Shown here: positions 1 to 9,531 of the stretch, piece after piece
How the letters are laid out: the number at the start of each line of letters is the position of its first letter
Position numbering within the stretch: the stretch's first letter is position 1
DNA from: Rhynchosporium graminicola
Taxonomy: Eukaryota > Ascomycota > Leotiomycetes > Helotiales > Ploettnerulaceae
Assembly (NCBI GenBank): GCA_900074885.1
Contig: FJUW01000061.1
Span: 446,265-510,264 of the forward strand
Direction of reading: 5' to 3'
DNA length: 64,000 bases
Made by a program: the position numbers and the translations under genes
The notes under the pieces: generated by a model
Seen by the model: only the letters and a program-made list of their open reading frames with translations
Told to the model about the DNA's origin: nothing
Database searches by the model: none

Positions 1-411
1 AAGGGAATTTAGATAACTTAAAGTAGGAAGAGAGCCTATAAGGCGTTTAGTTCAGTTATCTTTCAAGCAGAATCTTTGGACCTGATCACGTGGAAACCTA
101 TATACTATATAATACTTCTGCACGAGTAGTACTTCGGTATTACTCTTGCTAGAAGGCAAAAAGCGTTGCTTTTATACGGAGAAGTAGATAGTTTAGAGCT
201 ACTTTAAAGTACTCCTAGTGTTAGTCTATCCTCACGTGTTAGTCGAGTATCTGCACCGGGGTTTAGCCGGCCAGATATATCTCCCTTAAGGAGTCTCGAC
301 TACCTAGGAAAGATAGCTACGATATAACAGATAATACTACTACTATTATCACTATACTTTAGCTCACGCAGACTACTTGATTGTACGTACTACGACAGAG
401 TGATACCAACA
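1..411 (-). mobile_element. LTR of a retrotransposon, partial (runs off left edge)
   Basis: Read on the minus strand, the sequence starting at 411 opens TGTTGGTATCACTCTG, a typical LTR 5' end (TGTTG...). It continues into a TATA-like box (GTATAAAAG, near 172-184) and AT-rich sequence with no open frame. The same terminal ~40 bp recurs at 35047-35086. The polypyrimidine stretch expected (on the plus strand) beside a 3' LTR is absent just right of 411, so this is probably a 5' LTR or solo LTR whose body would lie left of the window. The other LTR end and target duplication are not visible. Confidence 0.5.
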
Positions 412-1610
412 GATACAAACGATTCGTTTGCACAGACCTAACCTGCATATGATATTGCGAAAGATTAGCACGAAGTCACACAAAGCCGAGCAAGTTATAT
501 GAGAGGCCATGCAGTGGGGGTCGCCCTCTAGTTCCTATTTCTGAAATGAGATGGCTTGTTCCCCAGGTCCTTACTTTAGCATCATGTCAAATTGCCACAC
601 TTCTTACACCTGATTCTGCTCAAGGCGGGATCGTCCCAGGGATCTTATCATGGGCCTAGAAAATATCAGCATCGAGCATGAACATGTGGTTCAAGTATTC
701 GCCGATGCGGCATTGTATCCGAGGGGTAAATCGGGGTTAACAGGTAGACGAGGAAATTTCGATAGTTACTTTACAGTGCCGAGCATGCACAACACCTGTT
801 GATGGGATGCTTGCGGGTTTGGCACGGGACATAAATGTTTATGTCCCAGTATCGCGGGAGCATATTGCTCATCGACATCTGGATTATTAGAATGATTCAA
901 TCTTATATAGATCCTGAAAAGCCGCTCTAATACAAAGGAGTTCTAAATACTAGGGCTATCTAGGAACGCTTTTGTGGTGCATCAAACGCCCAGCATTTAC
1001 ATGTTGTGATCTCTTGAAACTCGAGCGGACCTGTTTTACATGTTTACTCTGTCATATCATATCAGCCCATTTCATCTTTCTGCTGTGTATTAGGATTCGT
1101 TCAAAATGAACTCGAAAGTTCGGGATCAAGATTCCAAATTACCTTGGTTAATTTCATCTACCAGCTTGCCAGTCGGGACTTTGGCTAAACAGATAGATTG
1201 GCGCTACAGTTGCTCACACTATCCGTTCTAGCAAAATCTATTTTGGAACTCTCAGCAATGTTTATCCTTTCTCCTATTCGATCTTATCCAATGTAGTGCA
1301 CGATACTTGATTGTTTCGTGGCGTTCCTATATTGCACACACGCCCCTCTTGATTGCTGTCATATCTTTTACCCTGTCATCGCACCTTTGGACCATCGGAC
1401 GCAAGTTGTCTGTCCACAATGGCTTACGAAGAATCACATCGTAAGGTTTGTTCAATCTCATAACTTTGTACAAGAAGGAAGGACTGCTCCTACACTGTCG
1501 GTCAGGGTTAGGATTAAGCAAGCTTTTCGGATCGACAGTTGTACAAATCGCAAGGTCAGCAATTCCAACACAAACATATATGGGGTACGAGTGACGGTTC
1601 AGATCCGATA
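412..1610. other. Intergenic, no gene recognised
   Basis: No open frame here has a plausible start, splice signals or a recognisable product. The last few hundred bases presumably contain the promoter of the secreted-protein gene starting at 1611, but no clear TATA box could be assigned. Confidence 0.5.
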
Positions 1611-3059
1611 ATGAAGGCTACTCTCATATTTCTTTCAGCTTTGGCAGCTCTTTGCCATGCTGCAGCCGTACTTCAAGGTACAGATATCCACGAGAGAGAT
1701 GGAGTTTTCGTAAGACAAGTTACCATCATTGTGACCCAGACGACAACCAGAACTTCGGTTGCGCCAGTCTACACGACAAGTACGAAGTACACAACACTTC
1801 CTACTCACGTTGTTACCAAGACACAGACAGTCACAAAGCCGTATACTCCTCCAGAGAGTACCTCGACTGTCGTTGTAACATTTACTGCGAAGCCAACCAC
1901 CGTTACTCCACCGGTGGTTATGTAAGTACAAGAACTTTTCTTCTCCTCTCCTCAAGCCAGATCTCTTTCAAGTGAGACGATAAGATGATCATTGATTGAG
2001 AATCAACAATACACGGTCAATCACCAACTAATTATATGTAGCGTGACCGTCACTGCTCACACAAGTACATCGGCAAAGCCAATTGTCACGGTCACAGTAA
2101 CCTACGTTCCACCCGAGGGAACTGAAGAGTCTGGATACCCCGGCGACCCAGAAACTCAAAACAATTCGTGGCAGATCACTCGTACAGCTCCTGTACTCAC
2201 CTTCCGTAAACGCGCCCCATCTCCTGCCCCCGAAGCAAATCCTCAGCGAGGCCAAGGCCGACCAACACGTGGAGGAGGTTGGGGACCAGGAGGACAAACG
2301 ATCGTCGAGACCGAGACTATCAAGCAGACTGTTACATACTATCCTCCAATTTCTACTGGAAACACCAGAACGATCACTGTCACTCCAGTTGTTCCCGACA
2401 AACCGAGCACTTCCATATTCTACTTCACACCAACTCCAATCTCGACCAAGGCTCCAGTGATCGTGACTTCAACGGTTACCATAACTCCAACTATCACTGC
2501 TGCTCCAAGTAGCATCACCAAGACTATCACGCCCTCGCCAACAGCCAAATCAACAGTCCGATCAACCGTCACTATCTGGGATCGCACTATTCCGAAGCGA
2601 GCTCCTCAATCCTTCGGCGTCCCTACCCGAACAAATGGTGGTATCATCCCTTCAGAGACATTCACACCCGAAGACCCCGAAGAAGAATATCCATACTACC
2701 CAGCAGACGAACCAACCTACGTTCTCGGCTCGCCATCTCGCACCGTAAACGTCACCCCAACGCCCGTTAAACCCGTTCCAACTTCAACCAAGAAAGCTAC
2801 CACGACCAAGAAACCATGGTGGGATCAAGAGCCCGTGACAGTTACCATCACTAAGTACACACCGAGCCCTACCGGGACGTTGATCAGGAATACGGGTGCG
2901 CTGCCGGTCCTGACTCTACGTCATGCGGGTAAGTTAGTCGAGAGACAAGGTGCAGACGTTGACACTGACGTTACTAGGAGCGCGACGTTTGCGCCGGGAG
3001 CGCCTGTGAGGAGTTCAGGTGTTTTCGTGACGCTGACCGTACCTGCGCAGCAGGGATGA
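1611..3059 (+). CDS. Secreted Thr/Val/Pro-rich surface protein, 442 aa
   Basis: Two exons, 1611-1921 and 2042-3059. The intron has donor GTAAGT and acceptor ATGTAG and restores one frame (I104 is split). The start at 1611 was chosen over an upstream in-frame ATG at 1539 because it begins a classic signal peptide (MKATLIFLSALAALCHA). The mature chain is dominated by Thr-Val-Thr stretches, KPTxT and TxPTPxxT blocks (a likely mucin-like, O-mannosylated, beta-rich surface protein) and a Gly/Arg-rich patch near residues 172-188. Two Lys-Arg-Ala-Pro sites near residues 160 and 289 resemble Kex2 processing sites. There is no C-terminal hydrophobic tail, so no GPI anchor is predicted. A cell-wall-associated or secreted adhesin-like role is inference; the family is not recognised. 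Confidence 0.85.
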
Positions 3060-4138
3060 AGGGAAGCGAATTCTGGGGACAGAGGATGAGATTGAGTGAG
3101 TGTTTCGTAGGTTCGATAGTTTGAGGAAAAGGCTACCTCTCTGTCTGTATGAAATAAGTATTTGGTTATTAATGTTACCTTTACTTGATATGACATATAT
3201 ATATAACAAACATGTTTACGACGTTGAATCAGTACTCACGCAAACTATATTTATGGTGATTGATTTGTGTATCTGCGAATTCAGATCGCTCTGTCGTGCT
3301 GTGTATGTTTTATGATGAAAAGCATCCCGCAAGTGCAATAAATGTCATTGTTTCTGTCCAGCACATCGCACGAGTTGGATTGGATGTTCATAATTCGATC
3401 TACTACCTCCGATTCAGCAATTTCTCCCACTTGTCACTCGCACCCCCTATCAGCCAATTGTTTCGGCGAATACGAATGCGAGAATCTAGTTGGAAAATGA
3501 TTTCATGTGACATGATAATTTCAATACACGAAGAGTTCAGAGATAAAGAGTAAAGTCCTTCTAGGCTAGCTAGGAATGGGATCCTCGGGTTTCGACTTGC
3601 AAAGCTCGGAATGCTCTATATATCAGTCGAGTGATAAGTACTACAATTCTATATTAGGAGTAGCTTTGTCTATCCTAGCCACTAGCCCCTTTCCTAAATG
3701 AAAATTGACGATATATCACTTTACGGGCAGCTATGTAGCCTCCTAGTCCCTGTCCACTGCTAGCTAATTATCAAGACTCTTTTTTACATGAGAATAAGTT
3801 TACAAATATTGATCAAAGGTTATTGATATATGATATGTATTGATATTTGAATCATTCCGTTCACTTACAGAAGTGTAGAGAGTTATAGTAGGCAAGGAAG
3901 TACCTGAGATCAAGAAGATAGAATTCTACTTGCTCTGGTACACTGACCGGAGTCTTCGATTTGTGTTCTCTATTTCATCGCTAAATTGGAAGAAAAATTG
4001 GCCGATGGGAGGTGAGGTTGACCAATGTGAGAAATTGCTGAATCGGAGGTAACAGATCTCCGAAATTCATGGCTTTCCCATTTCCGCTTATTATATACAT
4101 TCGTCTGAAGTCAACGCGTTCATTCTCGACTATCTATA
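3060..4138. other. Intergenic, no gene recognised
   Basis: AT-rich spacer between a plus-strand and a minus-strand gene, so it holds both 3' ends. Short open frames are present (e.g. 3260-3553) but lack codon bias, domains or splice context. Confidence 0.5.
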
Positions 4139-5149
4139 CTAAAAAGCCATGGCCAAACCCCCAACCAGAAAACCAAGCACAACAGCCCACCCACCGGCCG
4201 GGACTCTCAGTGCAAATCCTGCACCAGACTTATTGGTCGAAGTTGGTTTCGGTGTCGACGAGGTAGTTGTAGTCGTACTTCTCGTCGCCTCCTTATCTCT
4301 TAAACAACGCATCGTCTTCGTAGCCGCAGATTTCACTCCCTGCTCTCCAGTGGAAGCCGCACTCTGATACATCAGAACGGGCCAGATACGATGACTGAAC
4401 TCGTCAAAGTAGGAGGTGTTCGATAGGGCATGCGTTTCACTTGCGGTGTGAAGAAGAGGGAGCGACGCCGCGGCGTTATTACCCGAGCGTGGGTTGAGGT
4501 CTACCGATTGAGATGGTCAACTCTGGTCACCAGGGTACCATATGCACCTTGAAACGAGGGTAAGGGAGAGAGAGGACTTACCGACAGTGAGAACGTCGGA
4601 GATGGATCCAGCGATAGCATCCGAGCACTCAAGAGGAATCTCAGTCACCAATCTCCCACAGCCCTGAAAGGGTTCCTGTGGCGTCGTTTTCTCTTGAACA
4701 TGTGCAAAGATGGCATCGATGCATTCCTTTCCCAGTGTTGGGTTACAGCCCCCGTCTTCATTCTCGCCTCTCTTAGTAGCTGCGTCTGTGACCCTTCTAA
4801 AGATAATCGCACAGGTGTCCCATGATAATATGTCAGTCCCGTTCTTGATCCCCATCTCTTTCCCTGTCGGCGGAGTAGCGAAGATGAGAGATCGGGTCTG
4901 GGTATCTTGAATGGGTGGCTCGGAGATGGCGAGGGTTAGGGTGTAGATGGGGTGAAGAGAAGTGAGGTTGAAAGGTGAATCGTAGATTATGCTATCGACT
5001 TTGTATGAGGAAGATGAGTTTGCGCTGCTGTTGAATTGGGAGATTTGGGTGGCTGTGAAGGTTGGGGAGGTGGTGTAACTGTAGGTTCCTACGTCTGCTG
5101 CATGGACGACGCTCGTGAGTAGAAGCGTTGTGAGGAGGAGTAAATTCAT
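4139..5149 (-). CDS. GPI-anchored secreted protein of unknown function, 309 aa
   Basis: Two exons, 5149-4582 and 4500-4139. The donor GTAAGT at 4581 and acceptor GGTAG at 4501 join in phase. The start at 5149 opens a signal peptide (MNLLLLTTLLLTSVVHA); the ATG 12 codons upstream would bury it. The ectodomain carries N-glycosylation sequons (NSS, NLT, NGT) and about five cysteines, including GGCNP, GKECIDA, GCGRL and LECSDA. After a Ser/Thr/Lys-rich linker (TTTTTSSTPKPTSTNK) the C-terminus is SGAGFA followed by a hydrophobic tail ending LAMAF, which is the form of a GPI-attachment signal. Without the second exon the anchor would be missed, which supports the splice. The function is unknown. 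A plasma membrane or cell wall location is inferred. Confidence 0.82.
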
Positions 5150-5778
5150 CTTGTGTAGATATGTAACTTCGATTGCTGTGATCAAGAAAGTGGAGATTTG
5201 TTTTGTATTGGTAGGTGTTTACAAAGAATGGAAGGCGCGAAGAAGAAGTTGATGTTATATCTACCCTCACCGAAGCGGCACACTTCGTAAGGCTGAGTTT
5301 GAGATACCACACATCGTAAGCCACAACTCACCTATAATGAATATGACGGAGCAACGAATCAACTCGCTTGTCTGAATAATACGGATTGTCAAAAAACCAG
5401 TTTGAGGGGCACGGCAGTGGCTGATGCTGAGCATCTGATATCGTGGCGGGGTAAACAGGCCTCCTTATTGGCTAGCCCGTGATATTTGACGGTACCTCGC
5501 ATGGTGATACCGACAGAAATAAATAATCCTCAAAGAACCTCGTCTGTCGGTTTCTCTAATCTCACATACGACTGCTTTCAAATGTTTAGGTAGGCAGATG
5601 AATATCCAACGTCATCAATTCAAATCATAAATGCGTTTTCCCAGAGCTGCTAACAGCTCCTCGTCTAAGAAAGTAAAAAATCTCGTCTATTGGACTCCAG
5701 TGAATCCCCTTCACACCAACGGACCAAACCAACGCCCCAATCCCAAAATCAAACCCTGAAACCTCTAGCTGCCAAAAA
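5150..5778. other. Intergenic: upstream of the GPI-protein gene
   Basis: It contains the 5' region of the minus-strand gene starting at 5149 and the 3' end of the small secreted-protein gene. Nothing else could be supported. Confidence 0.45.
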
Positions 5779-6291
5779 TCATTCATCATCTCCCACAGGC
5801 TCACTTCTGGCAGCAGCCTTCCCACCAGCTTTCAACCCATCGGCAACAGTCTGCACGATACCTCCAGCCTTTCCGGCACCTAGCCCCTTGGCAACAGCAT
5901 CGACGATCCCGCCTGCTGTGGAAACACCCTTGGCACCTGCCTTAATGTGACTCACGTAGTCGTGTACGGCGTCCACATGTCTGTGGTTGTTGTCAGTAAG
6001 TACTTCTTGGTAGCAATTGGGCATAGATAAAAGATTGTGCGGGGTTTAAGGCGATATTGAGGAATGGTTGCGAGGAAACAAGGTTTTGAGTAGATGGGAT
6101 ACAGATATGAGTCTAGAATTAATCGCGAATGTACAGGTGTAAACGTGGGTAAGTTTATCCCAAGACGATGAGAAGATTGAAATGGAAAAAGGAGAAGGTT
6201 GAACTTACACGACAGGCCAAAAGAAGGGTGCAGCGTAGGTAGATGTGAGGAGCATAGAGAGGGCAAGCGGTACGGCAGCGTGGAATTGCAT
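5779..6291 (-). CDS. Small secreted Gly/Ala/Lys-rich peptide, 94 aa
   Basis: Two exons, 6291-6209 and 5980-5779, separated by a 228-bp intron (donor GTAAGT, branch CTGAC, acceptor CACAG). The phase is kept. Residues 1-20 are a signal peptide ending TSTYA. The mature 74-residue chain has no cysteine and contains two adjacent related segments, residues 50-65 (AGGIVDAVAKGLGAGK) and 66-82 (AGGIVQTVADGLKAGGK), with alternating hydrophobic and Lys/Gly positions that could form amphipathic helices. The tail is acidic (GDDE). A TATA-like ATATATAAA lies about 200 bp upstream. The product is not recognised. An effector-like or membrane-active peptide role is inference only. Confidence 0.72.
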
Positions 6292-6730
6292 GTTGATATG
6301 TGTTGATCGAAGTTGCAGTTATTTCTTTAGTGTGATTTTGAATCTGTATTGAGTTGATGTATGATATTTTTAATTGCTCGGGTTGTTGACTCTTGAATTT
6401 TAAGAGGTAGTGCTCTTGAATCGTATGAGATAGTCTGATAGAAGAGGTAGTAGATTGGTTGCTGATGATCAAAATAATAATGTCTGCGGTCTTTCGGTTT
6501 ATATATGTATAAGTCCAAGACTTCTAAATAATCTGCCGGACTATACAAATGAGGATAGGGTAGTACAGAAAGCTATGATAGTGAATGACTCTGATAGTTC
6601 GTTACATCATAAGGCCCTTCTTTGTCTGATCTGACGTCTTCAGACTCTTCATCGACAACCTTTTCTTTAGTTGAGAATATGTGGTTAGGATGTCCTTACC
6701 TTACACAAACTCTAAAGAATTCGCTCTTGG
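6292..6730. promoter_or_regulatory. Probable promoter/5' leader of the small secreted-peptide gene
   Basis: On the minus strand a TATA-like ATACATATATAAACC at about 6496-6511 precedes the ATG at 6291 by roughly 205 bp. The intervening AT-rich sequence has no long frame and is consistent with a 5' UTR. This rests on motif and spacing only. Confidence 0.3.
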
Positions 6731-7062
6731 TTACCCTTTGGGAAAGACAGGTGCCGTCTGAGGGACTTGAAACCCGTCTGATATATTGATCAATGCATGT
6801 TCATCGGATCCATATCCCGACTCGGAGCTTGGCACTCGATGTTGGAAGATCATTGGTGTATCGGGCTGGTTGAAGCCTTCGGCGTAATTCACGACTGTGG
6901 ATGCTGTTTTAATGGGCGACGTCTGATATCTATTGTGTTGGGTTAGAAGTTGGTTTGTGATAAAAGACGACAATCAGACTCTTACGTGGCCAAGGAAATT
7001 CTTCTTGATCGAAGCAATTGAAACCCTGTGGAAAACGCATCATCGTGGACGATCGAAGTCAT
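6731..7062 (-). CDS. Hypothetical small protein, 91 aa
   Basis: Two exons, 7062-6986 and 6929-6731, with a 56-bp intron (donor GTAAGA, acceptor AATAG). This start is the only nearby ATG whose phase (25 codons plus 2 nt) joins the second exon. The protein begins MTSIVHDDAFSTGFQLL and ends PQTAPVFPKG. It has no signal peptide or membrane segment. A Ser/Gly/Asp patch (PSSESGYGSDEHA) is of the kind often phosphorylated. The family is not recognised. The in-frame short intron is the main support, so a chance frame remains possible. Confidence 0.5.
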
Positions 7063-7887
7063 TCAAGTACCAGGTAATTTGAAATATCACATCAGGTAAT
7101 TTCTGGAATGATTTTGTGATTTTACTGTCGGTTGTTGTGGTCTTGAATTGCAACTGGCTAAGTCTCATGGACTAAAGACCAAGTTGCCCAGCTTCGTTGA
7201 GTGAGGGAAAATAGAAGGCTAACCGTGCGCCAATGGGCCAAGCCGGCCGTCGCACGGTTAGAGGGGTCTGGATCTGTTCCGATCAACTTACCAAAAGCCG
7301 ATTCCGCCAAAATGGTCAGGTTTTAACTGGTGTCACGATTTTGACCAAGCACCCTACTGTTTTGCTAAATTCGAATCAAGCTAGATTTCCGAGATAGAAG
7401 GGGAAACGTCTACAAATACAGAATAGTTTTACTTACGATTTTGGACAATCTGTCCACTTTTTTGCTAAGTTTAATTCAAGCTAGATTCTCGAGATGAACT
7501 GAGAGACTTCTAATGGTACAAACACAACCCTTGTAGTTTACCTGCTACCACGCTGTCTGTTCGACAAATCAGGAGGCTCAAGCCTTATCGGCGCTTCTAT
7601 ATTTATTAATGTCAGAAGAGTTAACCAGCATTCCCGACCGTCGGGGTCTGGTCCTAAATCCGGGAGTATAAATTGTGTCCCCTCTTGATGGATCATTGAC
7701 ATTTGTAATATTAACAAAATGCATTATAATAGGCAGAGAAAGTAGCACTTGATAGCGTAGAAAGGCAGAGGGATGAGTAGAAATTCGGCTGTGTGGTAAC
7801 TAAGTTTGGAATAATCTTAGTTATAGTCATGACCATTTCCGTCACTGTTGCCCATACTTCTAGAATGTCTCCTTCAGAGCAACGCGT
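7063..7887. other. Intergenic, AT-rich, no gene
   Basis: It holds a loose imperfect repeat: the phrase (T)CAAGCTAGATT(T/C)(C/T)(C)GAGAT occurs near 7376-7395 and 7476-7495, each after a TTTTTGCTAA-like stretch. No coding sequence was seen. Confidence 0.4.
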
Positions 7888-9531
7888 CTAGCCTGCACCA
7901 TCATCCCCACTATCTTTTGATACTTGACAATTTCTCACCATCACAGTCTGGTCAATTGACATGCCTTTTCTCTGGGCAGCTTTAAATGAAAGCCGTTCCA
8001 CCGCTGCACAGCTTTCAGCTGTATCGACCCCTATACGACATAAACCCAGAGCCCGTTCTGTGCCGTCAAGGTATTCAATAATGAGACCCCGACAAAAGTG
8101 ATCTTTCTCGTCACGAAAAATCCAGATAGACATAATCTCTTTCAGTTGGGCTGACGAGTAGCATGCGTCTGACAGCAAAGGAGCTTCCGGAGCTGAAGGG
8201 ACGGCGGCAGAGCAGAGGCCACCTTCCGTAAGTACCCCGCGAATAAGAGTAAAGTTGTTATCTGCAACACTAGAAAATAGCGTTGATTGCGGAGGGGTGT
8301 GAACCGCAAAAGTTTTTCCTGATCCAATCGGCGGCGGGCCAATATAAAAGTCTGCTCTTTGAGGCGTTCGAACCTTGCACTCGTCAGCTATACCGTTTCC
8401 AGTCTGCAAAGCATGAGTGTACCAAATACGATCGTCGCTTAAGCTGCAATTCACCCCCATTTTTGGTTGAGATTCGAACTCCAAACGCATTGATTTTGTC
8501 TGTCGGTGGATTGGGCACATAAAACCAACATATTGAACGATGAACTGCTGGGTCAATTTGTGAAAAGGTGGTATCTGCGATAGGCGTAGTATGAGTGTGC
8601 GCGTGTATAGCACGTAGCTTTCTAGTGGATAAGAAGAACGTGATCCCCGAGCAACGATCTAGGTTTGTAGCAGCGAGACGTATACTATGTTTTGGGGCAG
8701 GAAATTGAAAGCCCAACTAAGGTGACAGATTAAGCAAATCTGTGATTTGGAGTTCTGCTGATTGAGGGCTCAGCGCAAGTCGACTGATACCATACTAAGA
8801 AGCTTAATTAGCAGGAATACAGCTTCTCAGGGCTCAGGACTTACTGACCTGAAATTTGATTATGAAGTTATGCTTGATTCCAATCGTGGTATAGACGTTG
8901 AACGGGGACTGTGATACAGCGGCTGAGCACCCAGATCGGTGGATGCTCTTGATGCCCTTCGAATCAATAGTCATCTCGATAGAAGAAAGCGGAACTGTCG
9001 TATCTATAATGGGGTCGTGTCCACGATGCCAAGACTGAACTCGGCAAAGCGGTACTGACAGGATGGCATGGTGGCTTGTGTTATGAAGGAAATCAATAGT
9101 TTCGAGAACGCAAGACAGGCGTAGCAAAGTATGTTGTGATAAATACCCCCATATCATAGTGACTATCTCTTGGGGCAATTCTGTCAGCTTGTGCAAGTCG
9201 TAGACATTTCCAGCCTGCTTGTTAGCCCGGTTGATAACTGCTACTGAAGGCACCGGAGGTAGCAGAAGAGCCGGGCATCCAGGCCACGGATATCTCGCAA
9301 TTGAGAGATTCCAGAGACCACGTAGTCTATCCGGCCATTTTGAGTGCGCACAATGTAGAGTTTGAAACAATCTACATGCATAGTAGCCGTTTCCGCCGCT
9401 GCCGAGCAGCGTTTGCAACGCGAATGTCGACAAAAGACAGGATTTTCTCTGACATGCCGTTCACCTGCTGCAGAGAACCTCGACACACTGAGGGCGATAT
9501 AACCAGTTGGCGAGGCGATCACTACACACAA
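7888..9531 (-). pseudogene. F-box family gene, frame-broken
   Basis: Minus-strand reading gives, in order: a Cys/His segment (CRHSRCKRC ... MHVDCFKLY) near 9360-9450; then in another frame WPDRLRGLWNLS and the F-box LTELPQEIVTMIWGYLS near 9150-9200; then TTIGIKHNFIIKFQ ending in a splice-like GTAAGT at about 8848; then FFLSTRKLRAIHAHTH and WFYVPNPPTDKINAFGVRI (about 8480-8650); then in a third frame CRGLIIEYLDGTERALGLCRIGVDTAE to a stop at 7888. This order matches a large Pezizomycotina F-box family with a Cys-rich N-terminus and a beta-rich C-terminal module (recalled knowledge). Frame changes near 9350 and 8395 have no matching introns, so I call a pseudogene. Sequencing error cannot be excluded. 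Confidence 0.6.
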
